From the NCBI RefSeq assembly GCF_013114825.1, contig NZ_JAAVLX010000003.1:558001-622000 (forward strand): a stretch of DNA of 64,000 bases, given 5' to 3'. A model generated the notes under the pieces. The model ran no database searches. It saw only the letters and a program-made list of their open reading frames with translations, and was not told the origin of the DNA. Below are positions 44,061-53,783 of this stretch, piece after piece. Each line of letters starts with the position of its first letter. Within the stretch, counting starts at the first letter, position 1. Position numbers and translations under genes: made by a program. The DNA is from Bradyrhizobium australiense. GTDB lineage: Bacteria; Pseudomonadota; Alphaproteobacteria; Rhizobiales; Xanthobacteraceae.

Positions 44061-45233
44061 TCATCGCGTCGTCGGCGGCGCGTCGAGATTGCCCGAGAGG
44101 ATCGCCCGGCCGGCATCCTCGTAATGGGCGTCACGGCCCTGGATCTGCTGCGCGATGGCGTGCATGTCGCGAAAGCGGCGCTCGAACTTGTTGGCGTTGA
44201 ATACGGCTGTTGCGCCCGTCATGTGATAGGCGGTGTCGACCACGGCGGCCGATTGATGGATGGTCCATGTCGAGGCGATGCGCAGCGCCACGCGGTGGGC
44301 CTCGGTGATAACAGCGCCTTGCGACAGGTCGCGCCACACATCCGCTGCAGTGGCATAGAGATAGGCGCGGGTGGCGCGCAGTTGTGCCTCGGTGCGCCCG
44401 ATCAGGCCCTGTACGGCGTTGTTGTCGCGCATCGCCTTTGACGCTTGGGGCGTCTTGCCCCTGGCAAGGTCGATCGCCGCATCCAGCGTGGCGCGGGCGA
44501 CGCCGAGCGAGGTCGCCGCAAAGCCCATGCCGAACACCATGTTGGTGGAGAGCTTGTACAGCGGCCCGTTCTCGCGCAGCGCCGCCGGATCGTCGCGAAG
44601 CGCTGCGAACTTTTCCGGAATGAACAAATTGTCGACCGAATAGGAATCGGTGCCGGTGCCGCGCAGCCCGATCACGTCCCAGACGTCGTACATCGTGGCG
44701 CTGGTCGCCGGAAACAGGATGGTACGAATCTCCGGCGAACCGTCCGGCCTGCGCCGCACCGTGCCGTCGGCTTCGACGACCCGGACATGGGCGCCGAGCC
44801 AGCTTGCCTGCCGCGAGCCGGAAGCAAAATCCCAGCGCGCGCTGGCCTTGTAGCCGCCGGGAACCGCCTGCACTTCGTGGTTGATCGCGCCCCAGGCTAG
44901 AATGCCGGGCGCGACGTTGAAGATTTCGTTCGCAGCATCGGGATCGAGATAGGCCGCGGTCATGGCGCAGACGCTGCACTGGCCAAGGCACCACGCGGTC
45001 GAGGCGTCGGCCTTGGCGACTTCCTCCTGCATCTGCATAAAGGTTTCGAGCGGCACCTCGGCGCCGCCAAAACTCTTCGGCAGCAGCGCGCGGTAAAGCC
45101 CGTTCTCGATGAGCGCCTGTGTCACCGCGGGCGTCAGGCACCGCGCCCGCTCGATCTCGTCGGCCTCGCGCGCGATCAGTGGCGCCAGCGCCCGCGCCCG
45201 TTCCACAAGGTCGATGCCGGGCTGTCTGTTCAT
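44061..45233 (-). CDS. Acyl-CoA dehydrogenase family protein (flavin monooxygenase-like)
   Basis: The 390-residue protein has an ACAD-type three-domain fold: N-terminal helices with CLTPAVTQALIENGLYRALLPKSFGGAEVPLETF, a middle beta domain, and a C-terminal four-helix bundle (ATLDAAIDLARGKTP). The motif set resembles HsaA/DszC-like flavin monooxygenases, which use FMNH2, more than true acyl-CoA dehydrogenases, but no partner reductase is next to it. The ATG at 45233 with GAGGAAACGC is clear. It is divergent from a lipase. Confidence 0.85.
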   Translation of the reverse strand: MNRQPGIDLVERARALAPLIAREADEIERARCLTPAVTQALIENGLYRALLPKSFGGAEVPLETFMQMQEEVAKADASTAWCLGQCSVCAMTAAYLDPDAANEIFNVAPGILAWGAINHEVQAVPGGYKASARWDFASGSRQASWLGAHVRVVEADGTVRRRPDGSPEIRTILFPATSATMYDVWDVIGLRGTGTDSYSVDNLFIPEKFAALRDDPAALRENGPLYKLSTNMVFGMGFAATSLGVARATLDAAIDLARGKTPQASKAMRDNNAVQGLIGRTEAQLRATRAYLYATAADVWRDLSQGAVITEAHRVALRIASTWTIHQSAAVVDTAYHMTGATAVFNANKFERRFRDMHAIAQQIQGRDAHYEDAGRAILSGNLDAPPTTR

Positions 45234-45410
45234 GCGTTTCCTCGCACTCGCTTGTTCTTGGCGCAGCCGCGATGGTGGCCCATCCGCCGCCGTCGATCAA
45301 GGCGAAGCGGGCGCAACGCCGTGGATCGTGCAGGAGTAGTTTATGCAACCTCAGGTGCGCTCCGTCGCAAAATGCGGTATTCTCAAAGGGCGGCAGGGAG
45401 GATGCTAGTC

Positions 45411-46322
45411 ATGGATATCGGCCTTTTTGAACCAGACGACCTCAAGAACATCCCGACGTTTCGGGCAGCTTATTCGGATCGCACAGCGCTACTGATGGCC
45501 AAGCTGGCGTATCGTGCTTACAATCTCTTCGAAGTGGACGAAAAGGCGTTCAAGGCATTTCGGACCGATTTGTGCGCGCAAGGATTTCTCGACTGCAGCA
45601 GCTTGGTTGACAATGATGTCGGCACGGCAGGTTACATGGTTGAAGGCAACGATATCATCGTTGTCGTATTTCGCGGCACCGAAGATGAACTCGACTGGAA
45701 GACCAATGTGAATGCGCGGTTCGTCGCGCTGCAGGGCGGCACGCGTGTTCACACGGGTTTTTTCCAAGCCTATTGGCCAATCCGAGACGCAATGTTCGAT
45801 TTCGTCAGGCGAGCCATCCGAGCCAAGCCGCGTCCGATCTATATCACGGGCCATTCGCTTGGTGGCGCGCTGGCGTTGATGGCTACGGCAGAATTGGCCA
45901 ATGACGAGGATGCGACAGTTCGCGATTGTGTCGCGGCTTGCTATACTTTTGGCTGTCCGCGAGCGGGTGACGCCTCGTTCGACATGTACGTCAAGGCTCC
46001 GCTTTACCGTATTACCAATGGTGTCGACCTCGTGCCGGCGATCCCTCCCGCGATCCTTGGCTACCGCCACGTCGGTGACACCCGGTATTTCGGAAAAATG
46101 GGTGTTGCCCCGGTGCGGCGGTCGCCTAATTGGCCGCAGAAGATCTGGCGCACGATTTGGGGAATGGTTGCCTGGGTCAGAACCGGCCAATTTCAGAACA
46201 TCGCCGACCACAGCATGAAGGTCTACGTCGGAAAGCTGGATGCCTGGGCCAAGGCCAATCTCAAGCAAACTCAAGACAGGCGCGAAGTTACGGCCGACCC
46301 CGCGATCGCATCAAAGGCATAG
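45411..46322 (+). CDS. Lipase class 3 family protein
   Basis: The 303-residue protein has the GHSLGGAL nucleophile elbow, a FRGTEDELDWKTNV segment typical of lipase_3 proteins, and the FGCPRAGD and VTNGVDLVP-like Asp region (ITNGVDLVPAIPP) plus a late His (ADHSMKVY). It would hydrolyse acyl esters of triacylglycerol type. There is no clear signal peptide, so it may stay in the cytosol. The ATG at 45411 follows an AGGGAGG site by 9 bases; ATG 45402 is too close to it. Confidence 0.88.
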   Translation: MDIGLFEPDDLKNIPTFRAAYSDRTALLMAKLAYRAYNLFEVDEKAFKAFRTDLCAQGFLDCSSLVDNDVGTAGYMVEGNDIIVVVFRGTEDELDWKTNVNARFVALQGGTRVHTGFFQAYWPIRDAMFDFVRRAIRAKPRPIYITGHSLGGALALMATAELANDEDATVRDCVAACYTFGCPRAGDASFDMYVKAPLYRITNGVDLVPAIPPAILGYRHVGDTRYFGKMGVAPVRRSPNWPQKIWRTIWGMVAWVRTGQFQNIADHSMKVYVGKLDAWAKANLKQTQDRREVTADPAIASKA

Positions 46323-46346
46323 GCAAATCGTTGCCCCTCGCGTAGT

Positions 46347-47582
46347 TTACGCCGTCGCCCGCCCCAGATCCTGCGACGGCTGCGGCGGCCGCTTGGCCGA
46401 CGGGAAGCTCAGAGCCACGGCGACGGCGGCCATACCGATGGCGAAGGAGCCGACATAGAGCCAGTTGTACGCGTGGAAGGCGTCGAACACCCATCCGCCT
46501 GCGAGCGGGCCCAGCGCCATGCCGAGGCTGGCAAAGGCGGAGACCGCGCCGAACATGCTGCCCATGATGCGCACACCGAAATATTCGCGCACCAGCACGG
46601 CGTACAGCGGCATCACGCCGCCATAGGCCAGGCCGAAAACAACGGACAGGGCGTAAAACTCGCCGAGCTGGCCGACCGCGAGGAAGGTGGCGATCGACAA
46701 GGCCTGCACGAACAGGCCGCCGACCAGAACGTGCTTGGCGCCGAGGCGATCGGCCAGCATGCCGAGCAGCAGACGCCCGCCGAGGCCGGAGAAGCCGGCG
46801 AGGCTGTAGACGGTGACTGCGGTCAGTGGCGCGATGCCGCAGATCATGGCGTAGCTCACCAGATGGAAGATCGGCCCCGAATGCGCTGCGCAGCAGGCGA
46901 AATGCGCGCATGCCAGGATGATAAATTGCGGTGTTCGCAGCGCCTGCGTGACCGTCCACTGACCGTCAGGCGCGCCGGTACCATTGGCGGCAGCAGGCGT
47001 TGAGGGCTCCGGCGGCCGACGCACCAGCAATGAGGCCGGAATCAAAAGCGCCAACGCGACGATGCCGATCACCAGCATCGCGGTTCGCCAGTCATAGGAC
47101 GTGATCAGCCAGCTTGCGAATGGGGCGACCGTCAGCGGTGAAACGCCCATGCCGGCAGAAACCAGCGCCACCGCGAGGCTGCGGCGATGCTCGATCCAGG
47201 CGCTCGCTACGGCTACCATCGGCGCATAAAAACTGCCGGCCGCGATCCCGATCAAGACGCCGAACGCTAATTGGAATTGCCACAAGCTGGTGGCCTGGCT
47301 CGCGCCGATCAGCCCGGCGCCAAGCAGTAGCGTGCCTGAAACTACCACGATGCGGGTGCCAAACCGGTCGGACAGCGTACCCCAGAAAAATGCAGCCAAG
47401 CCCATGGCGAGAAAGTCGATGGTTGCCGCCGCCGAGACGCCGCTGCGCGACCAGCCCATCGCCTCCGAAATCGGCTGCAGGAACACGGCCAGGGAGAGCA
47501 TCGACCCGAACGCGACGCACGTCATCAGCGCACCGAGCCCGACCACGACCCAGCCGTAGGAAAACCCGACGGACTTGCTCAT
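46347..47582 (-). CDS. Major facilitator superfamily transporter
   Basis: The 411-residue protein has twelve predicted helices, a conserved loop GTLSDRFGTRIV between helices 2 and 3 (motif A) and a repeat of it (GMLADRLGAKHV) in the second half. The layout is similar to the OFA/monocarboxylate branch. Substrate is unknown; organic acids are likely. It is convergent with the lipase gene over 24 bases and stands alone on its strand. Confidence 0.88.
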   Translation of the reverse strand: MSKSVGFSYGWVVVGLGALMTCVAFGSMLSLAVFLQPISEAMGWSRSGVSAAATIDFLAMGLAAFFWGTLSDRFGTRIVVVSGTLLLGAGLIGASQATSLWQFQLAFGVLIGIAAGSFYAPMVAVASAWIEHRRSLAVALVSAGMGVSPLTVAPFASWLITSYDWRTAMLVIGIVALALLIPASLLVRRPPEPSTPAAANGTGAPDGQWTVTQALRTPQFIILACAHFACCAAHSGPIFHLVSYAMICGIAPLTAVTVYSLAGFSGLGGRLLLGMLADRLGAKHVLVGGLFVQALSIATFLAVGQLGEFYALSVVFGLAYGGVMPLYAVLVREYFGVRIMGSMFGAVSAFASLGMALGPLAGGWVFDAFHAYNWLYVGSFAIGMAAVAVALSFPSAKRPPQPSQDLGRATA

Positions 47583-47667
47583 GCGTTCCCCGCTATTTTT
47601 GGCTTTAATAATCTGAGCGGGGGAGATGGTGGCTTATTCACGGCCGCCGAGCAAGCACATGGAGGCC

Positions 47668-47776
47668 CGTCATTCCGAAGCGCGCGAAGCACACGTTTTA
47701 GATGCGCATTTCAGATGGAGAATCTCGCTCGAAAATTTCGAGCTTCCGGATTTGTCCTTCGGACGCCCCGAATGAC
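47668..47776. repeat. Dispersed repeat with GTCATTCC / GGAATGAC-type ends
   Basis: It starts CGTCATTCCGAAGCGCG and ends GCCCCGAATGAC, and includes the palindrome GCTCGAAAATTTCGAGC at about 47727-47743. The termini resemble the small element at 1763-1802. It lies between lepA and the MFS gene and may be a MITE-like element. Confidence 0.6.
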
Positions 47777-47785
47777 AGCCGGAAC

Positions 47786-49597
47786 TCAGCTATCCACCTT
47801 CAGCGCAGCAATAAACGCTTCCTGCGGGATGTCGACTTTGCCGAACTGCCGCATCTTCTTCTTGCCTTCCTTCTGCTTCTCCAGAAGTTTTCGTTTGCGC
47901 GTAATGTCGCCGCCGTAGCATTTGGCGGTGACGTCCTTGCGCAGCGCGCGGACGGTTTCGCGGGCGATCACCTTGCCGCCGATCGCGGCCTGGATCGGGA
48001 TCTGGAACATGTGCGGCGGGATCAGCTCCTTCATCTTCTCGACCATGGCGCGGCCGCGGCCCTCGGCACGAGTTCGGTGCACCAGCATCGACAGCGCATC
48101 GACCGGCTCGCCATTGACGAGGATCTGCATCTTGACGAGGTCGGCCACCTTGTAGTCGGTCAGATGGTAGTCGAACGAGGCGTAGCCTTTCGACACGGAC
48201 TTTAGCCGGTCGTAAAAATCGAACACCACTTCGTTGAGCGGCAAATCGTATTTCACCATCGCGCGCGAGCCGACGTAAGTCAGCTCCTTCTGCGCACCGC
48301 GCCGGTCCTGGCAAAGTTTCAAGACGCTGCCGAGATATTCGTCCGGCGTCAGGATCGTCGCTTCGATCCACGGCTCCTCGATGTCGGCGATCTTGACGAC
48401 GTCGGGCATGTCGACCGGATTGTGGATCTCGATCTCCTGGCCGTCGGTCAGGTGCATCTTGTAGATCACGCTCGGCGCCGTGGCGATCAGGTTGAGATCG
48501 AACTCGCGCGACAGCCGTTCCTGGATGATTTCGAGATGCAGAAGGCCGAGGAAGCCGCAGCGGAAACCGAAGCCCAGCGCCGCCGAGGTCTCCATTTCGT
48601 AGGAGAAGCTCGCGTCGTTGAGCCGCAGCTTGCCCATAGCCGCACGGAGCGTCTCGAAGTCGTTGGCATCGACCGGAAACAGGCCGCAGAACACGACGGG
48701 AATCGCCGGCTTGAAGCCCGGCAGCATCTCGGTGATCGGCTTGCGGTCGTCGGTAATGGTGTCGCCCACGCGGGTGTCGGCGACTTCCTTGATTGCCGCG
48801 GTGATGAAACCGATCTCACCGGGGCCGAGCTCGTCGACCTGCTCCATCTTCGGCGTGAAGAACCCGACGCGTTCGACGTCATAGGCCGCATTGGTGCCCA
48901 TCATGCGGATGCGCTGGCCTTTTTTCATCGTGCCGTCAACGACGCGGATCAGCACGACGACGCCGAGGTAGACGTCGTACCAGCTATCAACCAAGAGCGC
49001 TTTCAGCGTCGCGTCGCGGTCGCCCTTCGGCGGCGGCAGGCGGGTGACGATGGCTTCCAGCACGTCGGGAACGCCGAAGCCGGTCTTGGCCGAAATCATC
49101 ACAGCGTCCGAGGCATCGATCCCAATCACGTCCTCGATCTGCTGCTTGACCTTGCCCGGCTCCGCGGCAGGTAGATCGACCTTATTGAGGACCGGCACGA
49201 TCTCGTGATTGTTGTCGAGCGCCTGATAGACGTTGGCGAGCGTCTGCGCTTCCACGCCCTGGCTGGCGTCGACCACCAAAAGCGATCCCTCGCAGGCCGC
49301 CAGCGACCGCGAGACTTCGTAGGCGAAGTCGACATGGCCGGGCGTGTCCATCAGGTTGAAGATGTAATCCTTGCCGTCCTTGGCGCGGTAGTTCAGCCGC
49401 ACCGTCTGCGCCTTGATGGTGATGCCGCGCTCGCGCTCGATATCCATGGAATCGAGCACCTGTTCCTTGCCCGCCATTTCGCGGTCCGACAGCCCGCCCG
49501 TCATCTGGATCAGGCGGTCGGCCAGCGTCGATTTGCCATGGTCGATATGGGCGACGATGGCGAAGTTGCGGATGTTGGAAATGGGCGTGGTTGTCAT
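47786..49597 (-). CDS. lepA: Elongation factor 4 (LepA)
   Basis: The 603-residue ribosomal GTPase has all motifs: G1 [10 protein letters not shown]2 and G3 with DTPGHVDF, G4 NKVD, G5-like SAKTG, then domains II-IV and the C-terminal domain with [44 protein letters not shown], which is characteristic of LepA. It back-translocates stalled ribosomes. ATG 49597 begins the conserved [15 protein letters not shown]; the longer frame from 49633 is not usual. A dispersed repeat is 3' to it. Confidence 0.97.
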   Translation of the reverse strand: MTTTPISNIRNFAIVAHIDHGKSTLADRLIQMTGGLSDREMAGKEQVLDSMDIERERGITIKAQTVRLNYRAKDGKDYIFNLMDTPGHVDFAYEVSRSLAACEGSLLVVDASQGVEAQTLANVYQALDNNHEIVPVLNKVDLPAAEPGKVKQQIEDVIGIDASDAVMISAKTGFGVPDVLEAIVTRLPPPKGDRDATLKALLVDSWYDVYLGVVVLIRVVDGTMKKGQRIRMMGTNAAYDVERVGFFTPKMEQVDELGPGEIGFITAAIKEVADTRVGDTITDDRKPITEMLPGFKPAIPVVFCGLFPVDANDFETLRAAMGKLRLNDASFSYEMETSAALGFGFRCGFLGLLHLEIIQERLSREFDLNLIATAPSVIYKMHLTDGQEIEIHNPVDMPDVVKIADIEEPWIEATILTPDEYLGSVLKLCQDRRGAQKELTYVGSRAMVKYDLPLNEVVFDFYDRLKSVSKGYASFDYHLTDYKVADLVKMQILVNGEPVDALSMLVHRTRAEGRGRAMVEKMKELIPPHMFQIPIQAAIGGKVIARETVRALRKDVTAKCYGGDITRKRKLLEKQKEGKKKMRQFGKVDIPQEAFIAALKVDS

Positions 49598-49705
49598 GGG
49601 GCGCGGGATAGCATTCACGTCCCTGTGCGGCAACCATCTTGCTGTATTTTAAGGGGCTTTCTTCACGCCAAGCTGATTCCACTCAGGGCAAAAACACGCT
49701 AGGCA

Positions 49706-51310
49706 ATGGCCATGTCGACTGCATCCATTTCGCCCACGGCCGCGCGCAGCAGGCGCATTCCCACGATCCGGCGCCTGGCGGCGTGGCTGGCGTCACGCGC
49801 CAGTGATCCCAAAGCCGGCCTGTGGCTGGTAACCGGCTTTGCCGTGGTCCACGCGGTGCTGTGGACGCTGATCCTAGTCAATCTGAAGACCGGGCAGGAC
49901 GTCCATATGGACGTCGCAGAAGCCTTCGCCTGGGGGCAAAAGTTCCTGCTCGGCTACGGCAAGCACCCGCCACTGTCGGGATGGGTCGCCGGCGTCTGGT
50001 TCATGCTCTTTCCGGTCACCGACTGGGCAACCTATGCACTGGCAATGGCGACGCTCGGCTGCTCCCTCGTGATCTGCTGGCTATTGGCGCTGCGCGTCGT
50101 CGATCACCGCCGTGCGTTCTTCGTCGCGGTGATGCTTGCGCTCTATCCGATCTTCAACTTCAAGGGCTTCAAGTACAATCCGGACCTGTTGCAGCTCGTC
50201 ACCTTGCCCCTGGTGGTGCTGGCCTATCTCGACGCGTTCGAGAAACGCAGCATCAAATCGGGCGTGTGGCTCGGGCTCGCCGGCGCGCTGGCGCTGATGA
50301 CCAAATACTGGGTGCTGACCATGATCGGCGCCGTCGGCCTTGCCGCGCTGATCCATCCGCAGCGTTTGCAGTTCCTGCGTTCGCCGGCGCCATGGGTCGC
50401 AATTGCTACGCTCGTGGTGGCGATGCTCCCGCATTTGATGTGGCTGAAGCAGGTGGACTTCGTCCCGCTCACCTACGCCGGCGATACTTACTCCCTCACT
50501 GACCGCGCCATGATCGATGATCTCGCGCTGGGTTATGTCTTGCATAATCTAGCGCTGCTGGCTGCGCCGGTGGCGCTCGGCGCGATCGCGCTCATGTGGC
50601 GGCCGTTCCGCTTGATGCCGTTTCCGGCCTTGGCGCGCGGCGCCAATACCGGCGTGAACATTTCGCAGGCGATCAATGTCTGGATCATCCAGGTGGTGGT
50701 AGCTGTTGGCCCTCCACTCGGCGCCTTATTTTTCCACGTCTACATCAAGACCGACTGGGGCATCCCGCTGTTCTTCCTGGTGCCGCTCGCGCTGGTCGCG
50801 ATCCCGGCAGTGCGGATCCGGAAAATCGCGCTGTTGAACCTGACGACGACCTGGCTCGTCATTTCGCTCGTCGTGCTGGCGGTATCGCCAAGGATCGCCG
50901 CCTACGAGCTGGGCGAGAAGCGCACCGCAGGCGCGACCTATCGGGCGCGTTCCGAACTCGCCCGCGAACTGACGGAAGCCTGGCACACGCGGTTTTATTC
51001 GCGCTGGCCGGTGGTCGCGGCCTATATGGATACCGGCCAGCCCATGACCTTCTATAGCCCCGATCATCCGGCGCCGCTCACGCCGAACGAGCCGTGGTCG
51101 TCGGGCCTGACGTCGCTCGAGGAGGCGAAGCGATCGGGCTTCATCGGCATCTGTGAACCCGGCCACTGGAAGTTCGAAGAATGCGAGGCGTGGATGAAGG
51201 CCCATGCCGTCAATGCCGAGCGCATGGTGATGACCACGCGGCGGTTCTTCTTAGGCCATCCCGGCCCTGCGGCGGCCTGGAACATCTACATCGTGCCGCC
51301 GGCCAAATAG
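49706..51310 (+). CDS. Glycosyltransferase family 39-type membrane protein
   Basis: The 534-residue integral membrane protein has about ten to twelve helices and a GT-C fold opening with DVHMDVAEAFAWGQKFLLGYGKHPPLSGWVA, where the acidic residue in the first loop (DVAE) is the likely catalytic base, followed by FKYNPDLLQLVTLPL and MTKYWVLT. It resembles ArnT-like and PMT-like transferases that add sugars or aminoarabinose from a polyprenyl phosphate donor to lipid A or other surface molecules. The acceptor here is unknown. ATG 49706 or 49712 is the start. Confidence 0.82.
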   Translation: MAMSTASISPTAARSRRIPTIRRLAAWLASRASDPKAGLWLVTGFAVVHAVLWTLILVNLKTGQDVHMDVAEAFAWGQKFLLGYGKHPPLSGWVAGVWFMLFPVTDWATYALAMATLGCSLVICWLLALRVVDHRRAFFVAVMLALYPIFNFKGFKYNPDLLQLVTLPLVVLAYLDAFEKRSIKSGVWLGLAGALALMTKYWVLTMIGAVGLAALIHPQRLQFLRSPAPWVAIATLVVAMLPHLMWLKQVDFVPLTYAGDTYSLTDRAMIDDLALGYVLHNLALLAAPVALGAIALMWRPFRLMPFPALARGANTGVNISQAINVWIIQVVVAVGPPLGALFFHVYIKTDWGIPLFFLVPLALVAIPAVRIRKIALLNLTTTWLVISLVVLAVSPRIAAYELGEKRTAGATYRARSELARELTEAWHTRFYSRWPVVAAYMDTGQPMTFYSPDHPAPLTPNEPWSSGLTSLEEAKRSGFIGICEPGHWKFEECEAWMKAHAVNAERMVMTTRRFFLGHPGPAAAWNIYIVPPAK

Positions 51311-51345
51311 AAGCGGCCACCAAAGAAAATTGAAGGGGCTAACGC

Positions 51346-52143
51346 ATGGATCTCGACCTCACAGGCAAGACCGCGCTCGTTACCGGCTCGACACGCGGCA
51401 TCGGGCTCGCCACGGCGATCGGCCTTGCACAAATGGGCGCGGAAGTGATCGTCAACGGCCGCGAGACGGCAGCGGTCGGCGAGGCCGTGGCAAAAGTTCA
51501 GGAGGCTGCGCCGTCGGCCAAGGTGCATGCCGCGGCGTTCGACCTCGGCCATGCCGCGGGCTGTGCCGCGCTGGTCGCGCAATTCCACGACGTCGACATC
51601 CTCGTCAACAATCTCGGCATCTACGAGCCAAAAGGATTTTTCGAGATCGAGGATGCCGATTGGTCGAGGATGTTCGAAGTCAACGTCATGAGCGGGGTGC
51701 GGCTGACGCGGCACTATTTGAAGCGGATGCTTGATAACAAGGACTGGGGCCGTGTCGTGTTCATCTCCAGCGAATCCGGCGTGTTCGTTCCGAAGGAGAT
51801 GGTGCATTACGGCTTCTCGAAATCGGCGCAGCTCGTAATCGCGCGCGGCGCGGCGGAAACCACCAAGGGCACCAACGTGACCGTCAATTCGGTGATGCCC
51901 GGCCCGACCTGGGTCGAGTTGGCGCCGGTGCGTCTGGCCGCGCGCGCGAAAGCTGCGGGCACGACCGTCGACGACCTCGTCTCGCGCACCTTCAGCGAGC
52001 GCCGCCCGGCCTCACTGCTGCAGCGCTACGCCGCGCCGGAAGAGATCGCCAACCTGATCTGCTACGTCTGCTCAAAAGCCTCCAGCGCCACCAACGGCGC
52101 CGCGCTCCGCGCCGATGGCGGGATTGTCACGAACCCGTTTTGA
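51346..52143 (+). CDS. SDR family oxidoreductase
   Basis: The 265-residue protein has the NAD(P)-binding TGSTRGIG near residue 13, the LVNNLGIYEP strand near 85, and the catalytic Ser and Tyr-x-x-x-Lys motif (VFISSESG, HYGFSKSA) near 140-160. It is a cytosolic dehydrogenase of unknown substrate, about 36 bases downstream of the glycosyltransferase stop, so co-transcription is possible. Confidence 0.9.
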   Translation: MDLDLTGKTALVTGSTRGIGLATAIGLAQMGAEVIVNGRETAAVGEAVAKVQEAAPSAKVHAAAFDLGHAAGCAALVAQFHDVDILVNNLGIYEPKGFFEIEDADWSRMFEVNVMSGVRLTRHYLKRMLDNKDWGRVVFISSESGVFVPKEMVHYGFSKSAQLVIARGAAETTKGTNVTVNSVMPGPTWVELAPVRLAARAKAAGTTVDDLVSRTFSERRPASLLQRYAAPEEIANLICYVCSKASSATNGAALRADGGIVTNPF

Positions 52144-52152
52144 GTGTCAGAC

Positions 52153-52395
52153 CGCAGGGTGGGCAAAGCGCAGCGTGCCGACCATTGAGACGAGCGCCTG
52201 GATAGTTCTACTGAGGAGCCCGCGGAGCGGGCGTCTCGAAGGATGTAGGCCACAGACGGGACCTCATGGTTCGAGCCGCGCGGAGCTGTCATCGGGTCGC
52301 GCTACGCGCGGACCCGTTGGCGCTCCTCACCATGAGGGGCTTATGACGCGGGATAATGGTGGGCACGGCGCAAGCGCGCCCTTTGCCCACCCGAA
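52153..52395. repeat. Composite palindromic repeat, family A copy 2 with flanking inverted arms
   Basis: The core (52204-52350) is family A in inverted orientation: GAGGAGCCCGCGGAGCGGGC, TCTCGAAGGATGTAGG, ACCTCATGGTTCGAG, and CTCACCATGAGGGGCTTATGAC. Compared with copy 1 it carries an extra hairpin CGGGTCGCGCTACGCGCGGACCCG. Outer arms GGGTGGGCAAAGCG (52157-52170) and CGCCCTTTGCCCACCC (52378-52393) are themselves inverted, so the whole is a nested palindrome. Confidence 0.75.
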
Positions 52396-52405
52396 CACCG
52401 TTCGC

Positions 52406-52732
52406 TCACACGCCCTCTTCGTTGAACTTGTCGGCGACCAGGGCTGCGATCGCGTCGACCGCTTGCTGCGCCTCGGGGCCGGAGGCGGAGACAGTGACCG
52501 TGGTTCCAGGTCCCGCCGCCAGCATCATCAATCCCATGATCGAGGTGCCGCCGACGGTTTCGCTGCCGCGCGTCACCCAGACCTCGGCGTTGAACTTTTC
52601 GACCATCTGCACGAACTTTGCCGAGGCCCGCGCATGCAGGCCGCGCTTGTTGATGATCAGAAGTTCCCGCGAAATGGCACCTGCAGGCACGCTCGGCCCG
52701 AGTTCCTTTTCGGGCGCGGCCTCGTCGCTCAT
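52406..52732 (-). CDS. ptsH: HPr family phosphocarrier protein
   Basis: The 108-residue protein has the active His33 in KRGLHARASAKF and the regulatory Ser64 in GGTSIMGLMML, both intact, with an N-terminal extension of about 20 residues compared with E. coli HPr. In alphaproteobacteria it receives phosphate from an EI enzyme encoded elsewhere and from HprK in Ser form, and regulates metabolism rather than importing sugar. Its start overlaps the EIIA stop by four bases. Confidence 0.92.
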   Translation of the reverse strand: MSDEAAPEKELGPSVPAGAISRELLIINKRGLHARASAKFVQMVEKFNAEVWVTRGSETVGGTSIMGLMMLAAGPGTTVTVSASGPEAQQAVDAIAALVADKFNEEGV

Positions 52733-53130
52733 TTGCCGGCGAGCACGCGGCTGGCGATGGTGACGTATTTGCGGCCGGCTTCCTGCGCCATCGCGATAGC
52801 ATCGGGAAGCGAGCGCTCTTCGCGCACCTTGGCAAGCTTAACCAGCATGGGAAGATTGATGCCTGCGAGCACTTCCACCTTTGGGCGGCTCATGCAGGAA
52901 ATTGCGAGGTTGGAAGGTGTGCCGCCGAACATGTCGGTGAGGATGGCGACACCATCGCCGCTGTCGACGCGATTCACCGCTTCGATGATATCGCTTCGAC
53001 ACAGATCGGAGTCGTCTTCGGCTCCAATCGTGATGGCTTCAATTTGTTTTTGCGGACCCATGACATGTTCGAGCGCCGCCTTGAACTCGTCGGCAAGGCG
53101 CCCATGGGTCACAAGCACTAGACCAATCAT
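52729..53130 (-). CDS. PTS fructose/mannose-type EIIA
   Basis: The 133-residue cytosolic protein matches EIIA-Man: VTHGRLADEF with the phosphorylated His9, and DMFGGTPSNLA near residue 67. No EIIB or EIIC permease lies near, so it belongs to an incomplete, regulatory PTS. The ATG at 53130 with GAGGAG is clear; an upstream in-frame extension of 27 residues is not family-like. It is followed by ptsH and preceded 131 bases upstream by hprK. Confidence 0.93.
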   Translation of the reverse strand: MIGLVLVTHGRLADEFKAALEHVMGPQKQIEAITIGAEDDSDLCRSDIIEAVNRVDSGDGVAILTDMFGGTPSNLAISCMSRPKVEVLAGINLPMLVKLAKVREERSLPDAIAMAQEAGRKYVTIASRVLAGK

Positions 53131-53261
53131 CGGAAACTCCTCGCGGGTGCTTTTGGTGCACCGCACGAACGCGCCACTTTGACCATCCAGAGGCCCCGCG
53201 CAAGAGGGCATCTTGGCTATTGTTCCGGAATTTGCCGGTAAACAGTGAGGCCTGCGCCAGT

Positions 53262-53783
53262 TTATTCGGTGGCGATATTGGGGCTTATATGGTTACCAAT
53301 TCCCTTCGAACAATCATCCAAAGGTTGGACGGAACCTGAACCATCGGTTGTCGTCAGGGCGGCTGCAATCAGGGGGACCGCTGCGTAACCGGTTCCGATG
53401 GGAATTCTCGGTAAAAACACACCGTTCAGGTGAATAGAGAGCGCTTCTGGCGGGGGCAGCCGCTCGGCATCGCTGGCCGCGAGGTCGGCGACGAGACCCA
53501 CCACCGCCTCCCCAACAAAGTCGCAATGCCGAATGCCGAGGCCCCTGACCTCGATCAGGCCGGCCAGTTCCGCCGCCGGGCGGACCCACAATTGTCCGGC
53601 CACTGTGTCGAGATGGACACGGTCATCGCCGACCAAAATGGCCTGCGGAAGCTGTCCGGCGCGTCCGGCGAGAATCAGATCGAAGGCGAGCCGCGACTTG
53701 CCGGCGCCTGATGGCCCGCGGATCAGCACGGCGCGATCGCCCACCAGCACGGCGGAGGCGTGCACGCTCGCACCCGCCGTCAT
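53262..53783 (-). CDS. hprK: HPr kinase/phosphorylase, short alphaproteobacterial form
   Basis: The 173-residue protein consists only of the HprK C-terminal kinase domain: Walker A GPSGAGKS at residues 23-30, then VGDDRVHL and the conserved IEVRGLGIRH segment that carries the catalytic motif. The N-terminal domain of Gram-positive HprK is absent, which is normal here. It phosphorylates the regulatory Ser of HPr. The start overlaps the chvG stop (ATGA), placing it in one operon with the two-component genes. Confidence 0.93.
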   Translation of the reverse strand: MTAGASVHASAVLVGDRAVLIRGPSGAGKSRLAFDLILAGRAGQLPQAILVGDDRVHLDTVAGQLWVRPAAELAGLIEVRGLGIRHCDFVGEAVVGLVADLAASDAERLPPPEALSIHLNGVFLPRIPIGTGYAAVPLIAAALTTTDGSGSVQPLDDCSKGIGNHISPNIATE

